Shown piece by piece: positions 20,245 to 32,265 of a stretch of DNA of 64,000 bases. Position numbers and translations under genes: made by a program. The notes under the pieces were generated by a model that saw only the letters and a list, made by a program, of their open reading frames with translations, did no database searches and had not been told where the DNA came from. Every line of letters begins with the position of its first letter. Within the stretch, counting starts at the first letter, position 1. This DNA is from Odobenus rosmarus divergens. Its lineage: Eukaryota; Chordata; Mammalia; Carnivora; Odobenidae. The DNA lies in the NCBI RefSeq assembly GCF_000321225.1, contig NW_004450403.1:215978-279977 (forward strand). Reading direction: 5' to 3'.

Positions 20245-23129
20245 TTGTACGCAGTGGAATCACAGAACAAGTTTGATTTCTCCAGAAAAAAAAATTGCAG
20301 TTCGAGAGTTAAGAAAGGTATCTTTCATAAGGGGTATATAGAGAATGTTTCTCTGCTCCCGAATTCTATATGGGGGGTGGTCCTAGCTAGCAGCTCTCTG
20401 CTTTTGCCACTGTGCACCTCTACTGTTGATGGAAGAATTAAATAAGCACTTTGTGTTAGGCTGAACTCTGAGGGCACGGGACGCCACTGGCCTCTCAAAA
20501 AGTCATCGCCAGCAATGTCCGCAGAGTCAGAACACAGTTGACCACGTGCCATGAGAAGCTAAGCCACGACAGCCAGACATTCCAAGTCAAGAGCATTACA
20601 GAGTCCACACTTTTAGTTCAACCCCTTACCTCTCGCCCACACTGTGCAGCACCACCCCCCACAACATGTGTGCATGTATGCACGTGCTCTTCACTTTCTC
20701 TGCAGATGAGTTTGCTCTTCTCCGGCTGGAGTTTCTCTTTTACTCACGTGCTCAGCCCCACCTCCTCAGCTTCTTCCAAGTAGTGGCCACGCTGGGTCAC
20801 CACCAGGACAACCCACGGGTAGAGGGGAGAGTCTGTGGAAGAGGGACACCTGCTGTCTTCAGAGTGCTGAGCAGGATGGACCCGTGCTGTCTGCTCAACT
20901 CTGCTCCTTGTCTTCGTATCAGTTTCTCCAGGAAGGAAGGATAACTGATTTCAGTGAATAATGAACTATTTGTGCCACAGTTGGTTTCTGCCCCCAAGTA
21001 CTTATGTGTACTCCCCACATACAAAACCCCCTTTTACTCATCTTCCCGGGCGTTACTGAAGGCTCCATACAGGTGTGGGACACACATGCGAGAGCAGAAT
21101 ATCTATCTGCAGGATGTGCTGTATTCTCACCAGGCCTTTGTCGGGCTCCCTGACCCCCACCACCTCTAAAACTAAAGGACACATTGTCCATCTTTGGAGG
21201 GGTCCTGGGCACAGTGTCCATTTGGGTCTGGCTGTGAGACCTGGTCCCCTGAGTTTGGAGGGCAGAAGGGGCAGAAGCCATTCTCCTTTCTCCATCCGTG
21301 GTGGGAGGTGCTCCCTGCCAGCCCTCCACCTGGGATCCGCAGAGGAGCCATGAAGCTGGCAGTTTCCAGCAATTTCTGGGCCTCTGGGTGGCAGGTTCAG
21401 TGGAGACCTTCAGAACCTCGGCTGCGTCAGTAACCCTTTAAGTCAAAGGTCTTGCTTCTCTTGACTTGCCTCTCCTTAGACTTCAGTTATTATATGAGCA
21501 TTCACACTGCCCCCCGCCCTTTCCTGCTCACAGGGTCTAGAACGGTGCTCCTGTTGGCACCACCAGGCCCTTCTTTGATGCAGATGCTGTGAGGCAGGCA
21601 CGGCCCTCCCTGTAGTGCTGATCCTACCTGTCACTGCCGCCCGGGGCTGTCTACCTGTGTCAGCTGTGAGTTCTGGACGGTGCGCGACTCTGTGCGTGTG
21701 ATCACCGCCCTTCCCGTAGCTGACACACGCCTGACCTAGGGTGCCCAGGAACGATGACTCCTTCACAACCACATGGCTTATGCGTGGGGAGCCAAGTAAG
21801 AATCCAGGTCTACCTGACTCTAAAGTGTATTTATATTCCAAACTCACTACTTTCCATTAAAAATTAATTGCAAGGTTTTGTTGGAGGATAAGTCAGAAAA
21901 AAAACTGGGATAATCATTCTCTCATATTCGTGGCGCCACTTGTAAGCCAATGCAGATCGCACAGTCATTTGGTAACGGCATAGACAGAAGAACGTGGAGA
22001 ACAAATCCAGCCAAACTCAGGGCATTCATCTCTGGGAGACTTCTGGTAGTGTTTCTTTAAACGTCTGTCTGTCTGCTCACCTCAGTGTGCCCACTTCTCC
22101 TTACAGCAGTGTTTTGTTCCATAAATCCTGAGTTTCCAAATGCTTCCTGGCCTTTCAGCTCATCCCCTGGGCCGAGGTTCATGGAGAGGAGGCAGAGAGA
22201 GGTGGGGGCTCATCCCTGACGGTTTTCCCCGCAGAGCAGAGCCTCAGAGAAAGCCGTTCTCAGCACGGAAGCCTGTGACCTCCTCATGCCCACCTGCCAC
22301 ACACACACTTGCCCCGAGGCATGCACCCCAGGTCCTGGGTCCCCATCTAAACGTGGGATTTGCCCGAGCAGCTACGTTTCACTTCCTTATCCTGCTGGAT
22401 TTTTCTAGACCCCATGCCTCTTTGTCTTTATATGTTTGCAATTTCTTTCACAATGAATATAGGAAATCTCTTTTCAGTAAATGTGAGTGGGGTAATTTAA
22501 CTAAATGACACTTAATCCATGTTTTAAAGGAATTAGAGCAAGAAAGGGCATAGAAAGACCATACCTCCCCGTGCACATCAAAAATTCATTCTGATTTTGT
22601 AGATGAAGAATGGAAATCACCAATAAAACAGACCAGACTTGATGCCAGGACAAATCTTTATGCTGACACCACTTCCCTTGAATTAAAATATTATCTTAAA
22701 TTATTTATCCGGTTTTCCTTTTGGAAATTAATCTATGAGAAGCTTTTAAAACCTAAACAGCATGAAAACGAAATTCCTAAGAATATTAGAAACACTGAAT
22801 ACTTGCTCTATCTTTACATCACTGTTATTGCTAATTCTTCTATTGTTAAAAGTTATAATTTTGTTTGAATTATCTTATTCTAACATGGAGAACTCAACCA
22901 AAAAAAGCTGTCTGGGGTAAAGAATTTGATTCCATTAATATATTTAGATGCTACACAAATCTTAAAGTCTAAAATACTTTAGATGGCTAAAGTATTTCTT
23001 CTCTGTCCTTTCATGAGATAATTCCACCTACTGTGCATGAAGTCGGCAGAGCAATGCCTCTAACACAGCATCTTTGTTGTACCAGGCACCTGTTCTGAAA
23101 CCCCGGATGACGCCCTGTTTCTTAACATA
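20245..23129. other. Long unique sequence, no gene found
   Basis: Moderately GC-rich at 20600-22350, AT-rich afterwards. Many overlapping small frames on both strands around 20800-21430 arise from the GC content. None shows a domain or consistent coding pattern. A faint MIR-like stretch lies near 22585-22665. Confidence 0.5.
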
Positions 23130-23690
23130 TCATTCTGAATTCCTATGCTTATCATTCAAATCTTTCGTAAACTGACTGTATCCTACTTAGGCACTGTCCT
23201 GCCGTGTTGAGGTTCATGACTGTCCCCTCCTACAAATGTGCGTCCCCACCACCCCTTTCCGCCCTGGGGCAGAGAGAACATTTTTCCTTGCAACATAGGT
23301 CTTTTTTTATCTTAGGTCCACTGGCCTGTTCCAAACTAGCTACCCGAAGCTGCAGTCTGGCCCTGAGATTTAGTTAGTTTGATTGCATATGTGTTTTGTA
23401 TTGCTTCCTTGAGTTTGAGATCCTTGGAGTCTGGGAAGCTCTCTGGTACAACACAGGCTCGCTGCCCTCCATTGCCATAAACATCAGGCCCCTTTGCACA
23501 TTGCTTGCGTACTCGGTCCTCTTGAAAGCGTTTGCTTTGGGTATTGATCTATAGCCTCTGAAACTTTTAAGGACCAGATGGAGATGTCCTCCAAGGAACT
23601 TCCCTGATCCTTGGAAACCCTCATTCTGTCTTGCCCCCTTCTCCTCTGTACCTTCATGTATGTTCTGTTTTGTTATGTGTTCAGTTATTC
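23130..23690 (+). mobile_element. Possible L2 fragments, plus strand
   Basis: TATCATTCAAATCTTTCGTA and later AAGGAACTTCCCTGATCCTT with CTTCTCCTCTGTACCTTCAT recall L2 sense sequence, interrupted by unrelated text. Uncertain. Confidence 0.35.
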
Positions 23691-26129
23691 CATTCTCACT
23701 CAGTTGGGTGTGCAAGGGGAGATGCCCCTTCACTTAGGCCTACATTCCACCTCCTCGTGGCTGTGACAGATCCCGGGGCTTTATCTGGAAGGGATGTTGA
23801 TATCCTAATGGTGGGCTTCAAGCAGAAGGATTGGAGATCAAGACCAGGCAGAATGGCAGCAGGGCACATACCCACTCACAGGTCAGGCTTCTGCCCCTGG
23901 GTGTGGTCTGGTCTGGGCACAGAGGTCCAAGGACTTGGGGATTTAAGGACAAAGTGATCTTATATGAAAGACTTATCAGCAGGTGTCACTGTCTGGGTTG
24001 TCTCCAAAGTCAGGCGGGGCAGAGTTATGGCTGCAGGTATGTTGTCTTGTGTGGAACAGATCACAGGTAGAACATGTGGAAACCAATAAAATTGACCCAA
24101 TATCCTGAGCAGTAGGGCCTGGCAGGAGCCACACAGGCTCAGACCTTGGCTCAGCCTTTAGCCTAGTGGAACGAGTCAAAGATGGTTCTTAGAAACCATG
24201 GACAGGAGGATCATTACATGGGCTTAGGACATACACCTACCTGGTGGGCACCTGGTCCTCAGGCTCACTCAGGAACAACCTGCCACTATTTTCAGGGCAT
24301 CGAAACCAATTACAGCCATCAGCACCTGCCGTGAGGGCTTGTTGCCTGTACCAGCCTGCAGAAGCTCGGCTGAGAAAGCGGCTAGGCAGGGACTAGAGAT
24401 TATATATCGATTACAAGTTGGGCAGGCTGGGTGCTATGGTTCCTGAGAGACTGGAAATGGTAGAAACTAAGTTCATGGTTTACCGACCCGTGACCATTGG
24501 ACCTAAAGCAGCCTTTGTTAATTGAATGCTTTAACTTTTTCCGATTTTCTTTATCCAAATAAATTAATTGAATGCTGAAAATTCAGAGATAAAAACTCTG
24601 AAAAACAAAACAAAGACATTTAAAAGTCCACAAGTTAATATGGGAGATGGAGACATGTAATAAATCACAGCCCAGCACATGTTGAGCTGCTCCTGATCTG
24701 CTAACTTTACAGAAGGAAGAAGGGCTGACCTCCACATGCACACGTGTGTGTCAGGGTAGCGGGACCTCTCAGAGCCCACGTGTGTCCTGGAGGAGATGCC
24801 ATGCAGGCTTAGAAGCGTGGCAATGTCTGCCTCATGTTTTGAAGTAAAAACAAGTGGTATCCAACCAGGCAGGTACCAAAGGGCAGAGGAAGGGGACGTG
24901 CGTGCTACTGGATCATCACATGCACACGCACAGGAGCCCAGAAGCGAGAAGGAAACCACCCAGGGCAGCTTGGTCTTGCTGGGAATCATGCAGCAGGTAA
25001 TTCCTGCGATTGCAGGAGGTAAATCGAGGCTCGGCAGGGCAGAGGCTTGGTCAGACCTGTGTTCCAGGAGGGGAGCCCTGGTGCTAGTGTGTAGGCTCGG
25101 TGTCTCGAGCCAACAGAAGAGCTGCTGTATGAGAGTGAATTACCTATGAAACCAAGTACAGATTTTCCAGATAAAAACCACTTGCAGCCTGTGTGGCTGG
25201 GAGGCTGGTGTGTGCAGTTTTCGACATGGAGTCTGTGTCGTGGGGGCGACAGTGAGTGGCATCCACAGACCCGTCACCTCCTACTGTCCCATCCCCTCTA
25301 CAGACCTGTCTCCTGTGGGACACCTCCCTGCAGACAAAAAGGAGGGTGGCCTGAAGGCCGGGGCGGGGGGCGGGTGTCAGTCCTGCCTGCCGGCAGAGGA
25401 TCTTCAGCCCCGAGCCTGGCGAGCATTAAGGCATGACTCTGTGTGGAGAGGAGAGACAAACAAGGCCACAGCCGCCACAGCATGCGTCCTTGAGCCGCCT
25501 CCTCACATTTAGCAAAGCAGCATGATGGAATTGCCTTCCTCGGTGCCTTTTCCAGTGAGGTGTTTGCTAAGAAGTCCTGTGGCACCCCTTCAAATGAGGG
25601 CCTGCGAGTGTTTGTCAGCCCAGTTGTAAAAGGAGGCAGCTACAGTCCAGAGACCTGAGAGATGCGGGCAGGGAAAGCCTGTTGGTGGCAGAAGAGGATT
25701 CACCTCAAGGCCCTGATGCTGGTGGCAGTTTTGTTAAAGCACGTCTGCGGAGCTGCCCTCCCGTGGGGTGATCTGGCCAGAGTGGACACGTCGTTTTCCT
25801 TCCAGCAGCCACCTCCCACAGCTCACCCCCTTCACTAATGATTGAACCTGCACAACCACCTGGGGATGGCGGGAGAGGCCAGGGGAGAACGCAGGTGTGG
25901 TGGAAGGTGCCCAGCACCCCACTCAGTCCTCCAGGACGGGCTGGGCCACGGTGCGGAGGAGAGAGCCACATGTCCCATTCAGAGCATGGACAACACGTGG
26001 TCTCTGCTCTCCTCCATGGAGCGAGGTGCTTGCTGATCTGCACAATGCCATTATGTATAAGACACACAATTTCTCCAATTTCAAAAGATGGAACATGGTT
26101 CCTTTAAAGCCCAAATGGTTTCAGCTCCT
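23691..26129. other. Long GC-rich unique sequence, no gene found
   Basis: No gene supported. The frames at 23631-23957, 24564-24989 and 25210-25585 lie on both strands, overlap and have no domains. An Sp1-like run GGGGCGGGGGGCGGG is at 25359-25373, but without a CpG island around it. Confidence 0.5.
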
Positions 26130-26420
26130 CACTTAATAGAACAAAATTGGCAAAATGCTATTGAAGACATCAGAGCTCATTACAGCTCTTTGAGCCGATA
26201 CTGTCCAGACAGTCATGACGGAAATCGTGCCTGAAGTGAGTCACCGATTCCTGGGGCAGGGGCATCTCCCAGCTCCCGGGAGGCCCTGTCCCTTTCCGTT
26301 TTGAACAATTGCTGCAGTATTTCAGGCCCAATGTATTAAAGAGAAAAACTTCTTCTGTGTATGTCTGTTATTTAGTAAGATGACAATGTGGCCGGGAAAA
26401 AGAGAATGAAGGTGGAGGGC
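26130..26420. promoter_or_regulatory. Candidate conserved noncoding element
   Basis: Repeat-free, non-coding, even composition, with a run from GAACAATTGCTGCAGTATTT (26304) to a region ending near 26375 that has the texture of deeply conserved enhancers. No promoter elements are evident. Conservation is not shown here, so this is a suggestion only. Confidence 0.25.
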
Positions 26421-28369
26421 GCCAGTGTGGCTCTGGGGGGCAGCTCTGGTGACAACCTGCGAGCTGCTCAGCCTCCTCACGCGGGACTCACAATAACTCT
26501 CAAATTCTTACGTGCTCACAAAATAAACTGAGGGGAGATTAAGCCCCACTTTTATTCTCTGATATTTTGTCCAAGTTCTTGTCACTAGTTTTCTTAGATT
26601 TTAAGTTGTATTCACAGAAGCTCCTGGTTTTTTATTCCTGTGTTGGTGCAGCATGAACACAGGCACACGGAGCCCCACTACCGTGGGATGGGTCACTGGG
26701 CATCACCGGTGTTAGGTGCTTCCAAAGCCATCTGTTTTTGCTGAGATGGAGAATTCTGAGTCTGGTTTCTAATTTCTTATTTTCTTTAACTGTCAACATG
26801 CTATGAGAAAAATGGAAGGAAGGGAGGAAGGAAAACTTGAATTGTTGGTAGTCAACAAATAGAGTCATTTAAAAATGGAATTGGAAATTGAAAGCCATAA
26901 ATTAAAAACACTTACTAACTACTTTTAATGGTTTGCCTCAGATACTCCATGAAGATACATAGCTGTAGAGTTGGCAGGAAAAAGAAAATGATTAATTTCA
27001 CGAGGGGAAGGTCCGTGGGGCATTTCCTGGAAGAGGTTTTGAAGGATGGATGAAGGTCTTCTAGGCAGATAGGAATGGGGAAGGGGTCGGTTTCCAAGCA
27101 GAAGAGCACATCATTTCCAACTTCTCAAACCCAGGACAGGACTCAGATTTAAGTTGCAAAGGCAAGAGCAAGACTTCTGTAAAGATCTAAGCTCACATAC
27201 AAAGTGGAATCTTTTAATCAATACTGAAGCAAATGTGTTCTAATTAGTGTGAGACCTTTATACATTACTTTGCTTTACCCATGACCTAGCTTTTTTCTTT
27301 TCGAGGAAAAAAGAAATCTGTATTCCCTAAAATGTACATTTAGAGTGGGTTAGGGAAATGAGAAGCTTTGCAAGAGAGGATAACATGAAAGTAAATCTAA
27401 CATTTTCTATGCAACATTGTTACTAGTCATAATATTTCAGTTCCCAGAAAATAAAATGTGTCTAATTATTTCTTTCTGATTCTTAACTCCATTGAGGACT
27501 TATATTTTAACTTTTACAAGAGAAAATCTGAAAAAACAAATGGCTTTACTGCTAATAGGCAACATTTTAAGTGAGATCACTCTGAGTGCACCATTTAAAA
27601 GCTACCTATTGGTTAGTCAGGTTAAATTGTCATTTTGTTCTGATTAGAATCATTAAGTGTGCACTATTTTCTTTCAAAAGACTGGTAAGGAAGGGAAAAA
27701 CCTTACAATTTTAATTTTATTTATCACCTTCCCCTTGAAAGTTAGATTATGATGAACACATCTCCAGACAACCCAAATCCCAAAACAGTTAAGAGGAATG
27801 AAGAAGGCCAAGTTTTGTAATTCTACCTACGTCTTTTTCTCAATAAGTGCAACTCTGAAAAATCATTTGTCACAAATTTTACAATCCTAGTATGTTACTT
27901 TAACCAATAGAAATGAAACTGTGTTAGGGGTTGGGCTATCATCAGGGATATGTAATGCCTTTATTAGTGGGCTCAGTAAAAATCACTTTCGAAGTTCAAG
28001 TGGGAAGGAGAACCTCTGAGTCAACTCAGACACTTACAAAGCCTTTGCCAAGAAACCTTCCTGGCTGTCGGTGTTGAATTAAGTCCGATCACAAACATTT
28101 AATTATAACAGTCATTGTTAAGATGATCTCAGTCCTACAAACCCATGCTATCTACAGACATACTTTCATAAACAAGAGGTGGAAGTTTGCATTTTTATTA
28201 AGCAAAAGTAAAGTTTCTCGACTCGTGGAGGTGGGTGGGAGGCATACCAACACTACATGAGAAGATATTCTAAATGCCTCTTTTCTAATGGAACTCAGAT
28301 CCAGAATCACAGTTGGTGATGCTGGCGGGAAGAGGTGGGTGTTGCTCATCTCAACGTTGATTCCATGTG
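26421..28369. other. Long AT-rich unique sequence, no gene found
   Basis: No gene or named repeat. Short frames without motifs. Confidence 0.5.
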
Positions 28370-28725
28370 GGGTGGCAGTGTGCCTAGCTTCCCTTGTCAC
28401 TAGGTATGACATTGTAGTCAAGTTCTGACAAAGAGATATAAAAAGAAATTTGTGTGGTATGGGGAAGTTTTCTTTGAAGGGAGGGGACGGTGCCTTTCTT
28501 GAAATTCCATTCAGCTCCACGGAACTCTGGTCACAGTGCAAACTCCTGCGGCCACCTGGGACCACAAAGATGAGGGGCACATTTTGGCAATGGTACCATC
28601 GTGGGATTTAGAGCTCTGGTCCTTGATGGCCATAGGGTTGTCACGAAAGTGGTGACTGCCTAACGCTGGGCTTCTTTCTCGTGACAGAAAAATAAATTGA
28701 CATGTTGTTTATGGCTCTATTATAG
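28370..28725 (+). mobile_element. MLT1-like LTR (MaLR), plus strand
   Basis: Ordered landmarks are AGTTCTGACAAAGAGATATA, TTTGAAGGGAGGGGACGG, CTCTGGTCCTTGATGGCC and GACAGAAAAATAAATTGACA, as in the 3' two thirds of MLT1-type LTRs. The 142-residue minus-strand frame at 28152-28580 crosses it and is not a gene. Confidence 0.6.
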
Positions 28726-28899
28726 GTTGGCCATCCCAAGCAACCAGTTAATGGACGAGATGGGTGTGTCCCGGTGCCTTGGGGCTTAAGTTTACCAAGA
28801 TGGTGGTTGTGGCCAAGAGCGTTCAGTAGCTTTTAAAGAAGAATATTTCCATGCACCCTGGAAACAATAAGTGTCATCTTAAATTCCTGCTGCTCTAAT

Positions 28900-29035
28900 T
28901 ACATGCTTGGGGTCACTTATTTTATTTTGAGGAAGTGATTCAAGCCTCATAAACTTCACTTTCCCAATCTGTAAAATGGGGGCAATAATACTGGTCTCCA
29001 GGCTGTCATGAGTGACCAAGGACGTGGTGCTGGGG
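28900..29035 (+). mobile_element. MIR fragment, plus strand
   Basis: AATCTGTAAAATGGGGGCAA preceded by CATAAACTTCACTTTCCC and followed by AGGCTGTCATGAGTGACC. This is the sense MIR core, well preserved. Confidence 0.85.
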
Positions 29036-29800
29036 AAGAGCCTGCCATGCGCTGTATGGCCACGCGTAGGTAACTGGTTCTGCTAACCGCCGCGTCCTAG
29101 ACTCATGGTGCTCATATGCACGCATTCCAGTGACTGGAGGTCTCTGTCGCGCGTCCTTTCCCCTAACAGGTGAAGGAGAGCAGCTGCAGGCTATGCGGCC
29201 CTCACCTGCGGCCTCTCCCCGTCTCCCTGCTGACATTTGTAGTCAGGTATTTGAAGGCCATGTCTCTGAAACATATGATCAATGTTTTGGTGATTGGCCC
29301 AAGAAACCCATCCACAGGGCACCTCTCAGGTCAGAGTTTACTTCCCGTCTTGACCATAATGAGAGTAAAGCAGTCCAACAGCTGCTTAGAAAAGGGAGAA
29401 CACATTTCAGGCTTGCAGGGCCAACTCACACCATCATCCAGACACAGCAGTTTGTCACCAGCTGGGGCGAGGCATGGTTGGTCCCCCAGTGTGGCTGGTG
29501 TAGGAGGTTGCGGCTGGACCCAGAGCTGAGCCCGCGCACAGGAGGCCAGTGGGTGGGAATGGGCACGGGTTTCCACTCGAAGCCCCGTCCGTGCTCCGTA
29601 GCGGCTGGAGGCAGAAGCTTTGCCATTGGTTTCTCTTAGAAACATCAGGCGGAGCCAAAGCAAAGGGCCTGTTGTGGAGGTGTGAGCATCGTGGCTGATT
29701 TCTGTTTGTGCCTGATGGAGCTGTGACGCCCAGTGCCTCTGTGCCCCAGCGTTGTCTCCAGGGGCACCTCCTTCTGTCCCTATGCCCTGCAACACCCGCC
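29036..29800. other. GC-rich unique sequence, no gene found
   Basis: Contains several CpG pairs at 29045-29215. Opposing frames at 29130-29639 and 29331-30017 overlap each other and run into simple repeat, which argues against coding. Confidence 0.45.
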
Positions 29801-29885
29801 TTCCCCTGCACACACACCACACACCACAGACATGTGTGCGTGCATGCAGCACACACACGTACACACGTGTACACAGCCACGGAAA

Positions 29886-29984
29886 CTGAAGCTTGGCTGG
29901 GCAAAGACATGAGTGTGTATGTGTATGAATGTGTGTGCATATGTGTGTATATGTGTGTGCTGTGCGCATGGGTGTGATGTATAC
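29886..29984 (+). repeat. Left arm of inverted repeat
   Basis: Runs from CTGAAGCTTGGCTGGGCAAA to GGGTGTGATGTATA. The reverse complement of 30841-30939 matches it over about 98 bases with about seven mismatches by hand alignment. The TG-rich inner part continues the match weakly inwards. Together the arms enclose about 850 bases of the CA block. Confidence 0.9.
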
Positions 29985-30840
29985 ACGTGTGTGCATGCAG
30001 CACAGATATGTGCACACACAGCATACACACTACACGTGCACACTACACACATGCACACTACACACATGCACATCACACACATGTACACACCACACATATG
30101 CGCACACTGTGCACATGTACATACTACACACATATACATACATGTGCACACACAGTAGACACACCACACGTGCACACTACACACATGCACACTACACACC
30201 TGCACACCACACACATGCACACCACACACATGTACACATCACACGTATGCTCAAACTGTGCACATGTACACATCACACACATACATACACGTGCACACAC
30301 ACCACACACCACACACGTGCACACTACACACATGCACACCACACGCATGTACACACTACACAATGCACACCACACGCATGTAGACATCACACATATGCGC
30401 ACACTGTGCATATGTACACACCACACACACATACATACACGTGCACACACACCACACACACCACACACGTGCACAGTACACACATGCACACCACACACAT
30501 GTACACACTACACAATGCACACCACACAGATGTAGACATCACACGTATGCGCACACTGTGCACATGTACACACCACACACACATACATACACATGCACAC
30601 ACAGCACACACACCACACACGTGCACAGTACACACATGCACACCACACACATGTACACACTACACAATGCACACCACACACATGTAGACATCACACGTAT
30701 GCACACACTGTGCACATGTACACACCACACACATACATACATACACGTGCACACACAGCACACACACCACACATGTGCACAGTACACACATGCACACCAC
30801 ACGCATGTACACCCTACACACATGCACACCACACACATGT

Positions 30841-30939
30841 ACACATCACACCCATGCACACAGCACACACATATGCACACCTATGCACACACACATTCAT
30901 ACACATACACACTCACTTCTTTGCCCAGCCAAACTTCAG
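30841..30939 (-). repeat. Right arm of inverted repeat
   Basis: Reverse-complement partner of 29886-29984. The outer, non-simple part (TTTGCCCAGCCAAACTTCAG on the plus strand at 30920-30939) is what makes the pairing specific rather than a trivial CA/TG match. Confidence 0.9.
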
Positions 30940-30989
30940 ACTCCGTTCCAGGCACCATCTCAGTCCTCACATTCCCTTGGCTTTTGTGG

Positions 30990-31215
30990 GGTCTCTCATC
31001 CATGTTCCATGATGTCCTGGCTGACATTGTACCATGATAAACACATACTTTTATACCTGTCCATTTGCACACCTATCTTTCTGACTAGAGTGTGAGTTTG
31101 TTGCAAACAGAAATCGAAGACCTTATAGTTTATATCTCTTTATAAACTGAGCCCACTGCAGTGCCTGGCTTGCATTAACCACAGTGAGTCATAAGTTGTC
31201 TACACTGAATCAGTA
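30990..31215 (+). mobile_element. L2 LINE 3' fragment, plus strand
   Basis: CTAGAGTGTGAGTTTGTTGC, then CACTGCAGTGCCTGGCTTGC, in the order of the L2 3' end. Confidence 0.6.
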
Positions 31216-32265
31216 AAAAGTGCTCAGTGTGTAGACAGCAGGTGCAGGCCCTTGTGGGCAGGTCAGGCTGTCCTTGTGGAATGCAGCAGACTCTGAAGAG
31301 TTATTTTTTAAAAGGCATTTTCATGCCCCATTCCCGTCTCACCAGGCTGTGGGCAAGAAAGGCAGCCTTTGTAGGAGGAGTCCAGAAATGAGAGGAAGAA
31401 ACGCCAAATTCCAAAACATGAATATTTACCCTTGGTGTCTTTATGATTTCCAAGTGGCTCCTAATCTAGGCATGCAGAGGTTTTGCAAGAAATAAAAAGT
31501 GGTTTTAACTTTTGCGGAGGGTGATTTTACACAAAATCAATTTACTTAAAAGTGTTTTTAAAAAGTTCTAAAGTTATGCAATGAGTATCCTATTTTATTT
31601 TGTAGTTTCTTCTATTTTTGCAGATTTAAAAAACTATTGGCCTTCTCCTGTTGCAAATTAAGAGCTGCTCTAACAATGTTGGCCGGCTAATGCAATCTCC
31701 TGGCATGGGATTGAGGGAAACTGCAATGTTCTTATTTGTACCACAGTTACTACGAGTACCAGAATCATTCCAGATATTACCTGAGTCCGGCTATTTAAGG
31801 CTGGGTGGTGAGCAGAGGAGAAGCCCATGCGGTGGGGGCAGAATGGAGTCTGGGAGGAAGCAGCCCTGTCCAGCCCTGCAGGGACCAGACCAGGCTGGCC
31901 CCTTGGACAGCAGTTTATGCAAAGTCTGTGACATATTTTATTTGCTTTCTAACAAAGAGCATGTCTTTCACATTCAAGTTATGTATGGATGTGGAAAATA
32001 AGAAGACTTTCAGGAAGATTTGGAGCTCTTGGAAATTATTTTAAACCTTTGCATTAACTGTGGTTGGAAGGCGGTCCTATGCAATGTGTTTGGACGAGCA
32101 CTCTGGTAGTTCTGATGATCCATTGGCCTCAAACTCATTGACAGAAGTGACTGGTATGATGGTCTCCTATCTCCCAACGATTTTATGGTAAATATCCTCT
32201 TTTATATTTGTTTCTTGTAGTTCATTATATGGTCTATTGTTTTAACATCTTAAAACTGATATTTT
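31216..32265. other. Unique sequence, no gene found
   Basis: No gene. CTATTTAAGG near 31791 and the surrounding GC-rich text to 31910 are unremarkable without conservation data. Confidence 0.45.

Larger units (their letters stand above)
29803..30945. repeat. CA/TG-rich satellite-like block
   Basis: Almost entirely alternating purine-pyrimidine text built from CACAC, CATGCACAC, CATGTACAC and ACACGTGCACAC. Within it a longer unit repeats: the landmark ACTGTGCA(C/T)ATGTAC starts at 30106, 30255, 30403, 30555 and 30706-30707, a period of about 148-152 bases over about five copies. Such DNA can adopt the Z form. It lacks stop codons in several frames, which explains the His/Thr- and Cys/Val-rich frames on both strands. 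Confidence 0.95.

Noticed and set aside
25298..25585. Gene in the GC-rich frames around 25.2-25.6 kb
   Set aside because: Frames overlap on both strands and in different phases, with no domain or codon pattern.
29331..30017. 228-residue minus-strand frame
   Set aside because: Half of it lies in the CA/TG block, and it opposes another open frame at 29130-29639; no domain is visible.
29929..30687. 252-residue plus-strand frame and several overlapping long frames on both strands
   Set aside because: They consist of His/Thr or Cys/Val repeats from CA/TG text that lacks stop codons; all frames are open at once, which shows composition rather than coding.
29803..30945. CRISPR-like array
   Set aside because: Repeats are contiguous CA-rich text without unique spacers, in a mammalian genome.
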